Shown here: positions 23,770-33,364 of the stretch, piece by piece | Position numbering within the stretch: position 1 is the first letter of the stretch | Layout of the letters: each line of letters opens with the position of its first letter | Source: an uncultured Eggerthellaceae bacterium | Lineage (GTDB): Bacteria; Actinomycetota; Coriobacteriia; Coriobacteriales; Eggerthellaceae | NCBI GenBank assembly: GCA_958454405.1 | Contig: CAUEBO010000025.1 | Coordinates: 1-36,132 of the forward strand | Direction: 5' to 3' | Length of the DNA stretch: 36,132 bases | The notes under the pieces: model-generated | Database searches by the model: none | Seen by the model: only the letters and a program-made list of their open reading frames with translations | Told to the model about the DNA's origin: nothing | Position numbers and translations under genes: made by a program

Positions 23770-24879
23770 CTAGAAGGACGAGCGTCCCATCCGCTCGCTC
23801 GCGCCGAAGAAGAAGGATGATTCGATGGAAAGCTCGTAGCGGTATCCGGCCTCGATCGTCATGGCGCCGGATCCGTCCTGCAAACCCAGCTCGCAGTAGC
23901 TGCCCGAATCGCCGAACAGATCGGCCTCGCCGAACCACATGCTTCCGCTGGCGGCCCTCACCTGGTAGGTGCCCGGCGGAAGCTCGATCGAGGCCGCAGG
24001 CGAATCGCCGAAGAAAACCGACGACACGAGCACGTCGCCCTGGTACACCTTGAGGAGGTGGAAGTCATCTTCGCCCGCGGGCACGGTGATGGCCACTTCG
24101 CTTGAATTGCCGACGAAGCCCTGGTCGTGGTAGAGCTCGCCAGTGCCGGGCGCCTCCTGGATGCAGGAAGCGGCGCGCTTTGCCGCATCCTCGTACGAAT
24201 CCAGCGCCGTGAACGCCTCGTAGGCGTCGAAGTACCTGCCTTCGGCCAGCAGCGCATCGGCGGCGGCGTAGTCGGCGATGTTCCCGCATTCCTTCGAGAG
24301 CTCGGTGGCGTCCTGGAACCCGAGGATGGTGCGGAACCCGTCGCGGGCGGCCGCATAGTCGCCTGCATCCATGAGCGCCGCCGCACGCTCGTATTCGAGA
24401 TGCTTCTTGCACAGCGTCACCTGCTGCTGCGCATCGCGGTAGTCGCCGAGCCCTTCGTAGGCGGCCTGCGCTTCGGCGTAGGATCCTTCCTCGTACAGCG
24501 ACGTCGCCTGCGCGTATGCGTTCGAGCGGGCGAACTCGGGCGCGGAGAGCCCGACGACGGCGACCGAGCACAGCACGACGACGGCGGCGACGGCGGATGC
24601 GATGATGATTTTCGTCCGCCTCTTGACGCCGGGCTTCGACGGGCCCTGCGGCGACGCGGGCGGCTGCGAGGCCCAATAGCCCTGCGGAGGCACGGGCTGC
24701 TGCACGGGAGGCTGGGCGGGCTGGAAGCCCTGCGGAGGCATGGGAGGCTGGAAGGCGGCTTGCAAAGGTGCGGAGCCGGCCTGCGGAACGTTCGAAGCAG
24801 GATCGGCGATTCCGAAGCCGCATACGGGACATGTCCCGGCTCCTTCGGCCACCGGGGAACCGCACTGGGGACAGAACAT
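23770..24879 (-). CDS. Zinc-ribbon membrane protein with TPR-like repeats
   Basis: 369 residues from the ATG at 24879 with GGAGGAGG upstream. The N-terminus is a zinc ribbon (CPQCG and CPVCG), then a Pro/Gln-rich linker (30-80), one membrane helix (about 89-111), helical TPR-like repeats outside (LYEEGSYAEAQAAYEGLGDY; YERAAALMDAGDYAAARDGF; ALLAEGRYFDAYEAFTALDS) and a C-terminal beta domain. This layout, cytosolic zinc ribbon plus outer repeats, is common in Gram-positive surface proteins of unknown function. No enzyme motif was seen. Confidence 0.75.
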   Translation of the reverse strand: MFCPQCGSPVAEGAGTCPVCGFGIADPASNVPQAGSAPLQAAFQPPMPPQGFQPAQPPVQQPVPPQGYWASQPPASPQGPSKPGVKRRTKIIIASAVAAVVVLCSVAVVGLSAPEFARSNAYAQATSLYEEGSYAEAQAAYEGLGDYRDAQQQVTLCKKHLEYERAAALMDAGDYAAARDGFRTILGFQDATELSKECGNIADYAAADALLAEGRYFDAYEAFTALDSYEDAAKRAASCIQEAPGTGELYHDQGFVGNSSEVAITVPAGEDDFHLLKVYQGDVLVSSVFFGDSPAASIELPPGTYQVRAASGSMWFGEADLFGDSGSYCELGLQDGSGAMTIEAGYRYELSIESSFFFGASERMGRSSF

Positions 24880-24994
24880 CGAGCCCTCCTCCACTCCTCG
24901 TCATTCGCCCCATTGTACCACGAGGCGCTCGGAGCGGATCCTCTGCGCGGTGCGCACAGAGAGGCTTCGAACTGCCCGAGCGGAAAGCCGCGCG

Positions 24995-25312
24995 CTAGCC
25001 GAGCGTGCGGTAGAAGCACGAGCGCGCGCCGGTGTGGCACGCCGGGCCGGCCGGATGCACGAGCGCGAGCAGCGCATCGGCATCGCAGTCGTAGCGCAGC
25101 TCCACGAGCTTCTGCACATTGCCCGAGGTCGAGCCCTTGTGCCACAGCTCCTGGCGGCTGCGGCTCCAGAACACCGTCTCACCCCGCTCGAGCGTGAGCC
25201 TGAGGGATTCGGCGTTCATCCACGCCATCATGAGCACTTCGAGCGTGTCGGCATCCTGCACGATGCAGGGGATGAGGCCGGCTTCGTTGTAGGTCAGGTC
25301 GGAAACGTCCAT
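24995..25312 (-). CDS. hisI: Phosphoribosyl-AMP cyclohydrolase
   Basis: 105 residues; ATG at 25312 (AAGGA upstream), 26 bp after hisF. Opens the adenine ring of phosphoribosyl-AMP, step 3 of histidine synthesis. Motifs WSRSRQELWHKGSTSGNVQ, the zinc/magnesium site CDADALLALV, and ACHTGARSCF are all present. Only the cyclohydrolase domain is here; the HisE pyrophosphohydrolase domain that is fused in many bacteria is absent. Last gene of the operon. Confidence 0.96.
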   Translation of the reverse strand: MDVSDLTYNEAGLIPCIVQDADTLEVLMMAWMNAESLRLTLERGETVFWSRSRQELWHKGSTSGNVQKLVELRYDCDADALLALVHPAGPACHTGARSCFYRTLG

Positions 25313-25338
25313 ATCCCATTCCTTGTCTTCGCGCGCCG

Positions 25339-26103
<765 letters not shown>

Positions 26104-26279
26104 GCTTTCCCTTCCGTCGTTGCTGACGCAACGACGGACGTGCCGACGCTGCGCGGGTTCTTCGCGGCACGCTTGCCGCTCCAGGTTCTCCTCACGTGCC
26201 CAAGGCACGCTTCGTCGAGCCTTCACGGCAATCGAGCTCGCGAAAAACCCGCTCGCTGACTTTGCCGGACATGCGAGAC

Positions 26280-27062
26280 TCACATTCCACAAGGGTTCGC
26301 CTGCGCGCGGACGCGATCGGCGGCGCGGTTGGCCTCGTCGCAGGCGCGCACGCCGTCGGCCACCGAGAGCGCGCCCTCGTACACGGCGCGACCGGCGATG
26401 ACGCCCTCGATGCAGTCGGCCACCTGCCCGAGCGCTTCGATGTCGGCGATGCCCGCCACGCCGCCCGATGCGGTCACCGGGTGCCCGAACGCCTCGGCCA
26501 TGCGCACGTACGCGGCGGGATCGATGCCCGTCTGCATGCCGTCGCGCGCGATGTCGGTGTAGACGAGGTGCTTGAATCCCAGGCCGGCCACTCGGCGCGC
26601 CAGCTCCTCGGCCGCCATGCCTGAGCCCTCGCGCCAGCCGGCCACGGCCACCTCGCCGCCCTTGGCGTCGATGCCGGCGACCAGCAGGCCCTTGAAGCGC
26701 GCGATGGCCGACTCGGCGAAATCGGGGTCGGCCACGAGGCTCGTGCCCAGCACGACGCGCGACACGCCCGCGTCGTAGAGGCGCTGGACGGTGTCCATGG
26801 TGCGGATGCCGCCTCCCACCTCCACTTTGAGCAGCGTCTTCGCAAGGATGCGCTCGATGATGCCGATGTTCTCGGGCAAGCCCGACTTCGCGCCGTCCAA
26901 GTCGACCACGTGCAGCCACGTGGCGCCCTGCTCCTCGAACAGCTGCGCTTGCGCGGCCGGATCGTCGTTGTAGACCGTCACGCGGTCGTAGTCGCCCTTG
27001 GCCAGGCGGACGGCTTTGCCGCCCAGGATGTCGATGGCGGGAAGCAGATGCACGGCGATCAC
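26280..27062 (-). CDS. hisA: ProFAR isomerase
   Basis: 260 residues from a GTG at 27062, overlapping the hisH stop (GTGA). A barrel enzyme related to HisF that isomerises the aminoaldose ProFAR to the aminoketose. Catalytic Asp in LLPAIDILGGKAVRL, then VEVGGGIRT and TDIARDGMQTG, and ASGGVAG. In many actinobacteria the same protein (PriA) also serves tryptophan synthesis; whether this one does cannot be told. Confidence 0.96.
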   Translation of the reverse strand: MIAVHLLPAIDILGGKAVRLAKGDYDRVTVYNDDPAAQAQLFEEQGATWLHVVDLDGAKSGLPENIGIIERILAKTLLKVEVGGGIRTMDTVQRLYDAGVSRVVLGTSLVADPDFAESAIARFKGLLVAGIDAKGGEVAVAGWREGSGMAAEELARRVAGLGFKHLVYTDIARDGMQTGIDPAAYVRMAEAFGHPVTASGGVAGIADIEALGQVADCIEGVIAGRAVYEGALSVADGVRACDEANRAADRVRAQANPCGM

Positions 27063-27850
27063 GCCCCTTTCACGATGGAAACGAAATTGCGCAGCACGGC
27101 CGCGCCCGCGTCCGAGCTCTTCTCGGGATGGAACTGCACGCCGAACGCCGTGTCGCGGTACTGCACGGCACAGGGAAACGTCATGCTGTGCGCGGTCTCC
27201 GCCACGACGAACGGCCCGGCAGGGGCGATGTAGCTGTGCGTGAAGTAGAAGTAGGTGCCTGGATCGATGCCCTGGAACAACGGGCAGCTCCAGTCAACCT
27301 GCTCAGCTGAAGGGCAAAGCGGCGCCCAGTCGCTCGGCGGTCCTTGCTCGCGCGAAGCGTCCACCGGACGCTTCGGATCGTGCGGAACTCGCTTGGTGGG
27401 CGCCGCTCCGCCCTTCAGCTGAGCACTTGCAGGCTGCACCATGTTCCAACCGACGTGGGGCACCTTGTAGAGGAGCCCTTTTTCATCGCGCGACGGCATC
27501 TTCGCCACCACGCCGGGAAGGACGGCGAGGCCGGGGGCGTTGTGGGTGGACGTTTCGTCATCCTCGTCAGGCGCCCCCTCGGTGCCTTCCTCGAACAGGA
27601 GGTGCATGCCCAGGCAGATGCCCAGAAACGGCGCGCCGGCCGCGATGCGGTCGCGCACGGCCTCCATCTGCCCCAGCTCGCACATGGTGGCGGACGCGTC
27701 GGCGAAGGCGCCCACGCCCGGCAGCACCACGGCGTCGGCGCGCGCGATGGCGGCCGCGTCGTCGGTGACGAACGCGTCGCCGCCGGCCGCGATCAAGCCG
27801 CGCTCCACGCTTTTCAGGTTGCCCTTTCGATAGTCCACGACGGCGATCAT
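27059..27850 (-). CDS. hisH: Imidazole glycerol phosphate synthase glutaminase subunit, with in-frame insert
   Basis: 263 residues, versus about 200 usual. Class I glutamine amidotransferase: nucleophile Cys in FLGICLGMHLLFE, His and Glu in GVQFHPEKS, plus PGVGAF and VPHVGWN. The extra length is a hydrophilic insert of about 42 residues between VGWNMVQPA and VDWSCPLF, coded exactly by a 126-bp palindromic DNA element (27300-27425). The glutaminase residues flank but are not broken by the insert, and the frame is kept, so the protein may still work. Start ATG at 27850; GTG overlap with hisA. Confidence 0.93.
   Translation of the reverse strand: MIAVVDYRKGNLKSVERGLIAAGGDAFVTDDAAAIARADAVVLPGVGAFADASATMCELGQMEAVRDRIAAGAPFLGICLGMHLLFEEGTEGAPDEDDETSTHNAPGLAVLPGVVAKMPSRDEKGLLYKVPHVGWNMVQPASAQLKGGAAPTKRVPHDPKRPVDASREQGPPSDWAPLCPSAEQVDWSCPLFQGIDPGTYFYFTHSYIAPAGPFVVAETAHSMTFPCAVQYRDTAFGVQFHPEKSSDAGAAVLRNFVSIVKGA
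27300..27425. repeat. 126-bp palindromic element inserted in frame within hisH
   Basis: Arms 27300-27328 and 27397-27425 are inverted repeats matching at 27 of 29 bases (each beginning TGCTCAGCTGAAGGGC). A perfect 9-bp hairpin GAAGCGTCC-ACC-GGACGCTTC (27354-27374) sits at the exact centre. The length is 42 codons, keeping the hisH frame. It corresponds precisely to the extra residues that other HisH proteins lack. Resembles in concept the Rickettsia palindromic elements. Confidence 0.85.
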
Positions 27851-27930
27851 AGCGCAAACATTCCCATCATACGTTGCCGATACAGTCAGTGCGAAGCGTC
27901 GATGCGGCCGCTGCCAGAGGCAGTTACAAC

Positions 27931-28530
27931 CTACAGCGACCCCTTCGTGGACGGCAGCTCGCCGTCCAGGCGCTCGTCGGGCTCCACGGCCTCGCGCAGA
28001 GCGCGGGCTGCGGCCTTGAATGCGGCTTCCACGATGTGGTGCGCGTTCTCGCCGGCCAGGCCGCGCACGTGCAGCGTGCATCCCGCGTTCGCGGCGAACG
28101 CGATGAAGAACTCCTTGGCGAGCGCCGCGTCGAACGCGCCGATCATCACCGGCGGCACATCGAGCGCCCAGTGCAGCTGCCCGCGACCGGAAAGGTCGCA
28201 GGCGGCAAGCACCAGGGACTCGTCCATGGGCAGCGCGAGCGAGCCGAAGCGCCGGATGCCGCGCTTGTCGCCGAGCGCTCGGGCGAACGCCTGCCCCAGC
28301 ACGATGCCCACATCCTCCACCGTGTGGTGTCCGTCCACCTCCAGGTCGCCCTGCGCCTGCACCGTCAGGTCGAACAAGCCGTGGCGGCCGAACGCGCACA
28401 GCATGTGGTCGAAGAACCCGATGCCCGTTTTCGCATCGACCCGGCCCGCACCGTCGAGATCGATCCCAACCGTTATGTCGGTCTCGCTCGTCGTGCGCTT
28501 GATCTCGGCAAAGCGTCGTTGTGCATCCAT
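27931..28530 (-). CDS. hisB: Imidazoleglycerol-phosphate dehydratase
   Basis: 199 residues from the ATG at 28530, with GGGAAG upstream. It is the monofunctional dehydratase form, without a phosphatase domain. The manganese-binding His motifs are present: FFDHMLCAFGRHG, DGHHTVEDVGIVLG, and ENAHHIVEAAFKA. Step 6 of histidine synthesis. An 80-bp gap precedes hisH. Confidence 0.97.
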   Translation of the reverse strand: MDAQRRFAEIKRTTSETDITVGIDLDGAGRVDAKTGIGFFDHMLCAFGRHGLFDLTVQAQGDLEVDGHHTVEDVGIVLGQAFARALGDKRGIRRFGSLALPMDESLVLAACDLSGRGQLHWALDVPPVMIGAFDAALAKEFFIAFAANAGCTLHVRGLAGENAHHIVEAAFKAAARALREAVEPDERLDGELPSTKGSL

Positions 28531-28585
28531 GTCCGCTTCCCTTTCCCTTTCCGCTTCCAAAACCCGCGAACCCGCAGCCGCTCCT

Positions 28586-29680
28586 CTACGATGCGCACGG
28601 CCTCGAGACGCCGTCGGCGCCCATGACGATGTCCCGAAGCGCGCGCAAGAACGCGTCGTTCTCCTCGGCGGAGCCGATGCTCACGCGCAAGCAGTTCTCA
28701 AGACGCGGCGCGCGAGAGAAGTCGCGCACGAGGATGCCGCGCGCATAGAGCGCCTCCCATGCCTCGGCCGCCCCCTCCATGCGGAACAGCACGTAGTTCG
28801 CATCCGACGGGAACGGCGTCACGCCCGGCAGCGTCTTCAGCCCCTGGATCACGCGCGCCCGTTCGCCGATGATGGCATCGATGCCCGGCTCGAACCTCGC
28901 GCGGTTGGCGTACACGACGCGCGCGATGGCCTGCGACACCGCATCCACCGAGTACGGCTGGCGCACCTTCACGAACTCGCGGAGGACCTCCGCGTCCCCC
29001 AGAAGATAGCCCATGCGCACGCCGGCCAGGCTGAACGCCTTCGAGAACGTGCGCAGCACGACGAGGTTCTTGTGCGCGCCCAGGTACGGGCGCATCGTCT
29101 GGCGCGAGAACTCGAAGTACGCCTCGTCCACCATGACCAGCGCATCGGTGGCGTCCAGCAGCTCGAGCATGAAGGCCTCGCTGGCGAGCTCGCCCGTGGG
29201 GTTGTTCGGGCTGGTCACGATGACGTAGTCGATGCCGCCTTGCGCCACGCGGGCCAGCACGGCCTCCTCGTCGATGCGGTAGCCGTCCCCGCGGAACATG
29301 TTCTCCACCGCCGTGCCCGTCAGGCGCGCGTTGTTCTCGTACACCGAGAACGTGGGGGGCATGTTCAAAAACGTGCGGCCCGGCCCGCCCCATGCGAGCG
29401 CGATGCCGAACAAAAGCTCGTCGCCGCCGTTGCCCACGAGCACCTGGTCGCGGTCGAGGCCGTTCGCCTCGGCGATCATGTCGCGCAGCTCGTTGGCCAG
29501 CGGATCCGGGTAGCGGTTGAAGGGCAGGCGCTTCAGCTCGCGCATGATGTCGCGGCGGATGTCCTCCTCCACGTCGTGCGGGTTCTCGTTCGCCGAAAGG
29601 AAGGCCTGCGCCGGCAGGTACTTTGGATCGTACGGCTCGAGGCCGGCCAGCTGGGGCGCGGCAGAGCAGACGCTACGCAT
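28586..29680 (-). CDS. hisC: Histidinol-phosphate aminotransferase
   Basis: 364 residues from the ATG at 29680, which overlaps the hisD stop by 8 bp; a GTG three codons upstream is an alternative. PLP-dependent fold type I enzyme: SPNNPTG, MVDEAYFEF and the PLP lysine in RTFSKAFSLAGVRMGY. Converts imidazole acetol phosphate to histidinol phosphate. Followed by hisB after 55 bp. Confidence 0.96.
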   Translation of the reverse strand: MRSVCSAAPQLAGLEPYDPKYLPAQAFLSANENPHDVEEDIRRDIMRELKRLPFNRYPDPLANELRDMIAEANGLDRDQVLVGNGGDELLFGIALAWGGPGRTFLNMPPTFSVYENNARLTGTAVENMFRGDGYRIDEEAVLARVAQGGIDYVIVTSPNNPTGELASEAFMLELLDATDALVMVDEAYFEFSRQTMRPYLGAHKNLVVLRTFSKAFSLAGVRMGYLLGDAEVLREFVKVRQPYSVDAVSQAIARVVYANRARFEPGIDAIIGERARVIQGLKTLPGVTPFPSDANYVLFRMEGAAEAWEALYARGILVRDFSRAPRLENCLRVSIGSAEENDAFLRALRDIVMGADGVSRPCAS

Positions 29681-31028
29681 CGGCGGCACCGCCCTCGGCC
29701 CGCGGCGTGAAGGCGCCTCCCTCTTCGCCGAACACGTTGCCGCAGCGCAGCAGGTTCCGGCGCATCTCGACGCTTCGCGCGTGCGCCCACAGGCCCTCGT
29801 GGCGCGCGATGGTCTCGATGGCGTCGGCGTCGTGGGCGAGCGCGGCCGACGAGTACTGGATGACGCTCGACTTCTTCACGAACTCATCCACCGAAAGCGG
29901 CGAGGCGTAGCGCGCCGTGCCGCCGGTGGGCAGCGTGTGGTTCGGCCCGGCCACGTAGTCCCCCACGGCCTCCGGCGTCCACGCGCCCAGGAAGATGGCG
30001 CCCGCGTTGCGGATGGCGCCCAAAAGGTCGAACGCGTGGTCCAGATGCAGCTCCAGGTGCTCGGGCGCGATGACGTTCACCGCTTCAAGCGCCTGCGGCA
30101 GGTCGGCGCACACCACGACGAGCCCCTGGTCGGCCAGCGAGGCGGCGGTGATCTCGGCGCGGGTGGACGATTCCAGGTGGCGCTCGATGGCGCGCTCCAC
30201 CTCGTCGGCGTAGGCGGCGTCGAACGTGACCAGGTAGCACGAGGCCAGCGGATCGTGCTCGGCCTGCGCCATGAGGTCGATGGCCACAAGCGCCGGATCG
30301 GCCGTGGCGTCGGCCACCACGCACACCTCCGACGGCCCGGCGATCATGTCTATCCCGACATCGCCCGACACGATCTTCTTCGCAGCGGCCACGTAGGCGT
30401 TGCCGGGGCCGGTGATCTTCGCCACGGGCTCGATGGATTCGGTGCCGTAGGCGAGCGCGCCCACGGCCTGCGCGCCGCCCACCGCGTAGATCTCGGTGAC
30501 GCCCGCCAGGCGGCATGCGTGCAGGATGGCCGGATCGAGCTTCCCCGACTTCGTCGGCGGCGTCACGCACACGATGCGCGGCACTCCCGCCACGGCGGCG
30601 GGCAGCGCGTTCATGAGCACCGTCGAAGGATAGAGGGCGCGCCCTCCCGGCACGTAGATGCCCACGGATTCCAGCGGCTCCACCTTGCTGCCCACGAGCG
30701 CGCCGTCCTCGCGCACGGTGAACCAGCTCTGCTGCTTCTGGCGCTCGTGGAAGTCGCGGATCTGGTCGGCGGCCTGGCGCAGAGCCTTCGCCGTCGCGTC
30801 GTCCACGTAGGCCACGGCCTCGTCGATGGCCAGCTGAGGAACGCGGAAGTTTTCGAGGCGCACCCCGTCGAACTGCTCCGTGTACGCGCGCAGGGCCGCA
30901 TCGCCGCGCTCGCGAACGTCCTGGATGATGTCGGCGGCCGCCGTGAGCGCAGCGGCGTTGAAGGCTCCCGTGCGCTTGAGGTGCTTGTTCGAGAAAGCCT
31001 CGCCCGGCTTCAGTATGACGCGGCGCAT
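29673..31028 (-). CDS. hisD: Histidinol dehydrogenase
   Basis: 451 residues; ATG at 31028 with GGAG upstream, 4 bp after the hisZG stop. NAD-dependent four-electron oxidation of histidinol to histidine, the last step. Motifs VGIYVPGGRALYPST, ITGPGNAYVAAAKK, MIAGPSEVCVVAD, and the zinc/substrate segment AEHDP are all present. Length is as usual for the family. Confidence 0.97.
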   Translation of the reverse strand: MRRVILKPGEAFSNKHLKRTGAFNAAALTAAADIIQDVRERGDAALRAYTEQFDGVRLENFRVPQLAIDEAVAYVDDATAKALRQAADQIRDFHERQKQQSWFTVREDGALVGSKVEPLESVGIYVPGGRALYPSTVLMNALPAAVAGVPRIVCVTPPTKSGKLDPAILHACRLAGVTEIYAVGGAQAVGALAYGTESIEPVAKITGPGNAYVAAAKKIVSGDVGIDMIAGPSEVCVVADATADPALVAIDLMAQAEHDPLASCYLVTFDAAYADEVERAIERHLESSTRAEITAASLADQGLVVVCADLPQALEAVNVIAPEHLELHLDHAFDLLGAIRNAGAIFLGAWTPEAVGDYVAGPNHTLPTGGTARYASPLSVDEFVKKSSVIQYSSAALAHDADAIETIARHEGLWAHARSVEMRRNLLRCGNVFGEEGGAFTPRAEGGAADA

Positions 31029-31032
31029 ATGC

Positions 31033-32808
31033 TCACTCCTGTCCTTCGCTCGCTTGCTGCGCGGCCGGGGCGTCCGCCCCTCGCTGCAGCGCTTCCGCCA
31101 ATTGTACGATACGCGGATCGGTTCTGAACGCGCAGGCGTTCGAGAAGAACCGCGCGGTGGACGAGAGGACGTCCTCCACCACCACGAGGTCGTTCTCGCG
31201 CAAGGTCGTGCCCGTCGCCGTGATGTCGACGATGCGCTCGGCCATCCCCGTCAATGGTGCCAGTTCGATGTTTCCATGCAGTTTCACGATTTCCACCTGC
31301 GTGCCCGTCTGCGCGTAATGGGCGGCGGTGATGCGCGGGTACTTCGTGGCCACGCGGATGGAGCCGAGGCGCCGACAGTGCTCCTCGGTCGCCTCCGCGG
31401 CGCCGGCGGGCTCGGCCACCACGAAGCGGCACCCCCCGTAGCCCAGGTCAACAAGCTCGACGACGTCGGTGGAGGCCTCCAGCAGGGAGTCCTCGCCGCA
31501 GATGCCGCAGTCCGCCGCGCCCAGCGCCACGAAGGCAGGGGCGTCGGTGGGGCGCACGATGACGTACTCGACGCCCGGGTTGCGGATGATGAGCTGGCGG
31601 CCGGGCTCGGCCAAACCCGTCACGTCGAGGCCCGCGGCCTCGAGCGCGCGGACGGTGTCGGCGTTGAGCGAGCCTTTCGGCACCGCGATGCGCAGGGGGC
31701 GCAGGTTGCCACCCTGAGCGGAGGCGTCGCCCGACGCCGCAGTCGAAGGATCCCCGGCGGCGCGAGCGGAAACCGTCGCGGTTGTCGCAGCATGGGATCC
31801 TTCGGCCCGCCTCGCTCGCTCCGGATTACATTGCGCAGCCGCGGCCATGGCCTGCTCGAGGAAGAACGCGAAGCCTGCGGCCGGGCGGCTTTCGCCGTAG
31901 GACCCGATCATGTTGTCGTAGCGCCCGCCGCTGCCCAGCGGCGTGCCCAGCCCGTCGGCATAGGCCTCGAACACGATGCCCGTGTAGTAGTCGAACGAGC
32001 TCATGACCGAGAAGTCCACGAGCAGCCGGTCGGCCAAGCCGGCCTCGGCCAGTAGGTCGAACGTGCGGGCGAACGCGTCCAGCCCGTCTTCGCAGCCGAG
32101 CGGGGCGACGAGGGCGCGCACGTCGTCGATGGCCTCGCGGCCTCCGCGGATGCGCGGGAGCGAGCGGACGGCAGCGGCGAACACGGGCGGAACGGACGCG
32201 GCGCGCGCCTCCTCCCCCGTCAAACGGTCGAGCTCGACGAAGTTGGAAGCGTGGTAGGAATCGAGCACCTGCCCCTTCCACGCCGCAGGCGCGCCGCTGG
32301 CCTCCAGAAGCGCGCGCAGCACGCCCACGGTGGCGATCGCCAGCTTGAAATCGCCCGCTCCTGCCAAGGCCAGGGCCTCGGCGAGCAGTCCCACCACCTC
32401 CGCGTCGGCCTCGGGCCCCGCTTCGCCGACGCACTCGATGCCGAATTGCGTCATCTCGCGCGCTGCAGCCTGCATCTCCACTTCCGCCTCGCGGAACACG
32501 CGCTGCATGTAGCGGAAGCGAAACGGGCCGGGCTGCCCTGCCAGGCGCGTGGCGCACATGCGCGCCACCTGCAGCGTCACGTCCGGCCGCATGGCCAGCA
32601 GGTCGCCCCGCGCGTCGAAGAGCTTGAACGGCGAGCCGCTCACGCGGCCGCCCGCGCGCATGACGTCCATCACTTCGAGCGTCGGCGTCTCGATGGGCGC
32701 GTACCCGCGCGCCGCGAAGCAGTCCTGCACGTCGCGGGCGATGCGCTCGCGAGCCACCGCCTCATCGGACAGCACGTCTCTGAATCCCGCCGGCGTCACT
32801 GCGTTCAT
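31033..32808 (-). CDS. hisZG: HisZ-HisG fusion: ATP phosphoribosyltransferase regulatory and catalytic subunits
   Basis: 591 residues from the ATG at 32808 (AAGGAAG upstream). Residues about 5-335 are HisZ, a histidyl-tRNA-synthetase-like regulatory subunit (PAGFRDVLSDEA, MRPDVTLQVARM, YTGIVFEAYA, GSGGRYDNM). Residues about 380-591 are a short-form HisG (RIAVPKGSLNADTVRALEAA, GICGEDSLLE, VDITATGTTLREN). Short HisG needs HisZ for activity and histidine feedback, and here the two are fused in that order. The Ala/Ser/Thr-rich linker is coded by palindromic DNA (31716-31817). It is the first gene of the operon. Confidence 0.93.
   Translation of the reverse strand: MNAVTPAGFRDVLSDEAVARERIARDVQDCFAARGYAPIETPTLEVMDVMRAGGRVSGSPFKLFDARGDLLAMRPDVTLQVARMCATRLAGQPGPFRFRYMQRVFREAEVEMQAAAREMTQFGIECVGEAGPEADAEVVGLLAEALALAGAGDFKLAIATVGVLRALLEASGAPAAWKGQVLDSYHASNFVELDRLTGEEARAASVPPVFAAAVRSLPRIRGGREAIDDVRALVAPLGCEDGLDAFARTFDLLAEAGLADRLLVDFSVMSSFDYYTGIVFEAYADGLGTPLGSGGRYDNMIGSYGESRPAAGFAFFLEQAMAAAAQCNPERARRAEGSHAATTATVSARAAGDPSTAASGDASAQGGNLRPLRIAVPKGSLNADTVRALEAAGLDVTGLAEPGRQLIIRNPGVEYVIVRPTDAPAFVALGAADCGICGEDSLLEASTDVVELVDLGYGGCRFVVAEPAGAAEATEEHCRRLGSIRVATKYPRITAAHYAQTGTQVEIVKLHGNIELAPLTGMAERIVDITATGTTLRENDLVVVEDVLSSTARFFSNACAFRTDPRIVQLAEALQRGADAPAAQQASEGQE
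31716..31817. repeat. Palindromic element coding the HisZ-HisG linker
   Basis: A perfect 11-bp inverted repeat CGAAGGATCCC/GGGATCCTTCG (31744-31754 and 31794-31804) is nested within an outer pair GAGCGGAGGCG/CGCCTCGCTC (one bulged base). Smaller hairpins lie at 31723-31738 and 31771-31783. Total about 102 bp, 34 codons, in frame with hisZG. Confidence 0.6.
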
Positions 32809-32917
32809 GGGTCCGGGCTTCCTTTCCTCGTCTTTTCGCTTTCGATGCTGGATGCGGTCCGATGATAGCACCACGCGATCATCCGGCGGCGGAGCTCCTC
32901 CGGTTCCGCATCGTGTC

Positions 32918-32946
32918 GCTATACTTTATCACAGTAGAGTGCTAAA
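32918..32946 (-). promoter_or_regulatory. Candidate his operon promoter
   Basis: TTTAGC (32946-32941), 17 bp, TATAGC (32923-32918) on the minus strand, in an AT-rich patch about 105 nt upstream of hisZG. The leader contains a small CGGAG-GAG-CTCCG hairpin but no T-box or histidine-rich leader peptide that I can see. Confidence 0.4.
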
Positions 32947-33021
32947 GCAACATGAAATCGGCCGCGCGTGGAAATCGACACAGAAAGCGTTCAGGGGGCA
33001 CCTTCTCACATTCGCACGCCC

Positions 33022-33066
33022 GTGCATGCGAGCGCGCCTTCTCGCATGCGTGCATGCGGGCGCGCC
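33022..33066. repeat. 17-bp direct repeat pair
   Basis: GTGCATGCGAGCGCGCC (33022-33038) and GTGCATGCGGGCGCGCC (33050-33066) differ at one base and start 28 bp apart. The segment between also contains GCATGC palindromes. Purpose unknown. Confidence 0.6.
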
Positions 33067-33364
33067 ATCCCCTATCCGCTCGATCCACCTGCAAGCCATG
33101 CGCCGCCCAAATATCGAACCGCCAGCCTCGACGCGAACGACGTCGACCAGACCTCTGCGCACAACCAAAACCCGATTCTGCGAGAAATCCCTCGTTTTGG
33201 AGGCCTGCTCTTCCGTCGATGCAGAAGCAGCCAGCGTCTTCCCAGGTCGAATACTTCCCGGAACGCTCCGATCGATACAAAGCGCCCCCGTACTCCCATG
33301 CTCCTGCTCCAACGCCCCTGCACCTGCCCCCTCGCACGCACCCGCCCCGACCCTCTAACCACAG

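Noticed and set aside
27344..29710. A 788-codon plus-strand open frame across hisH, hisB and hisC
   Set aside because: Antisense to well-supported his genes with shadow-type composition.
32937..32945. GAGTGCTAA resembling half of a CIRCE heat-shock operator
   Set aside because: The other half (TTAGCACTC at 9 bp) is missing, and a his operon is not an expected HrcA target.
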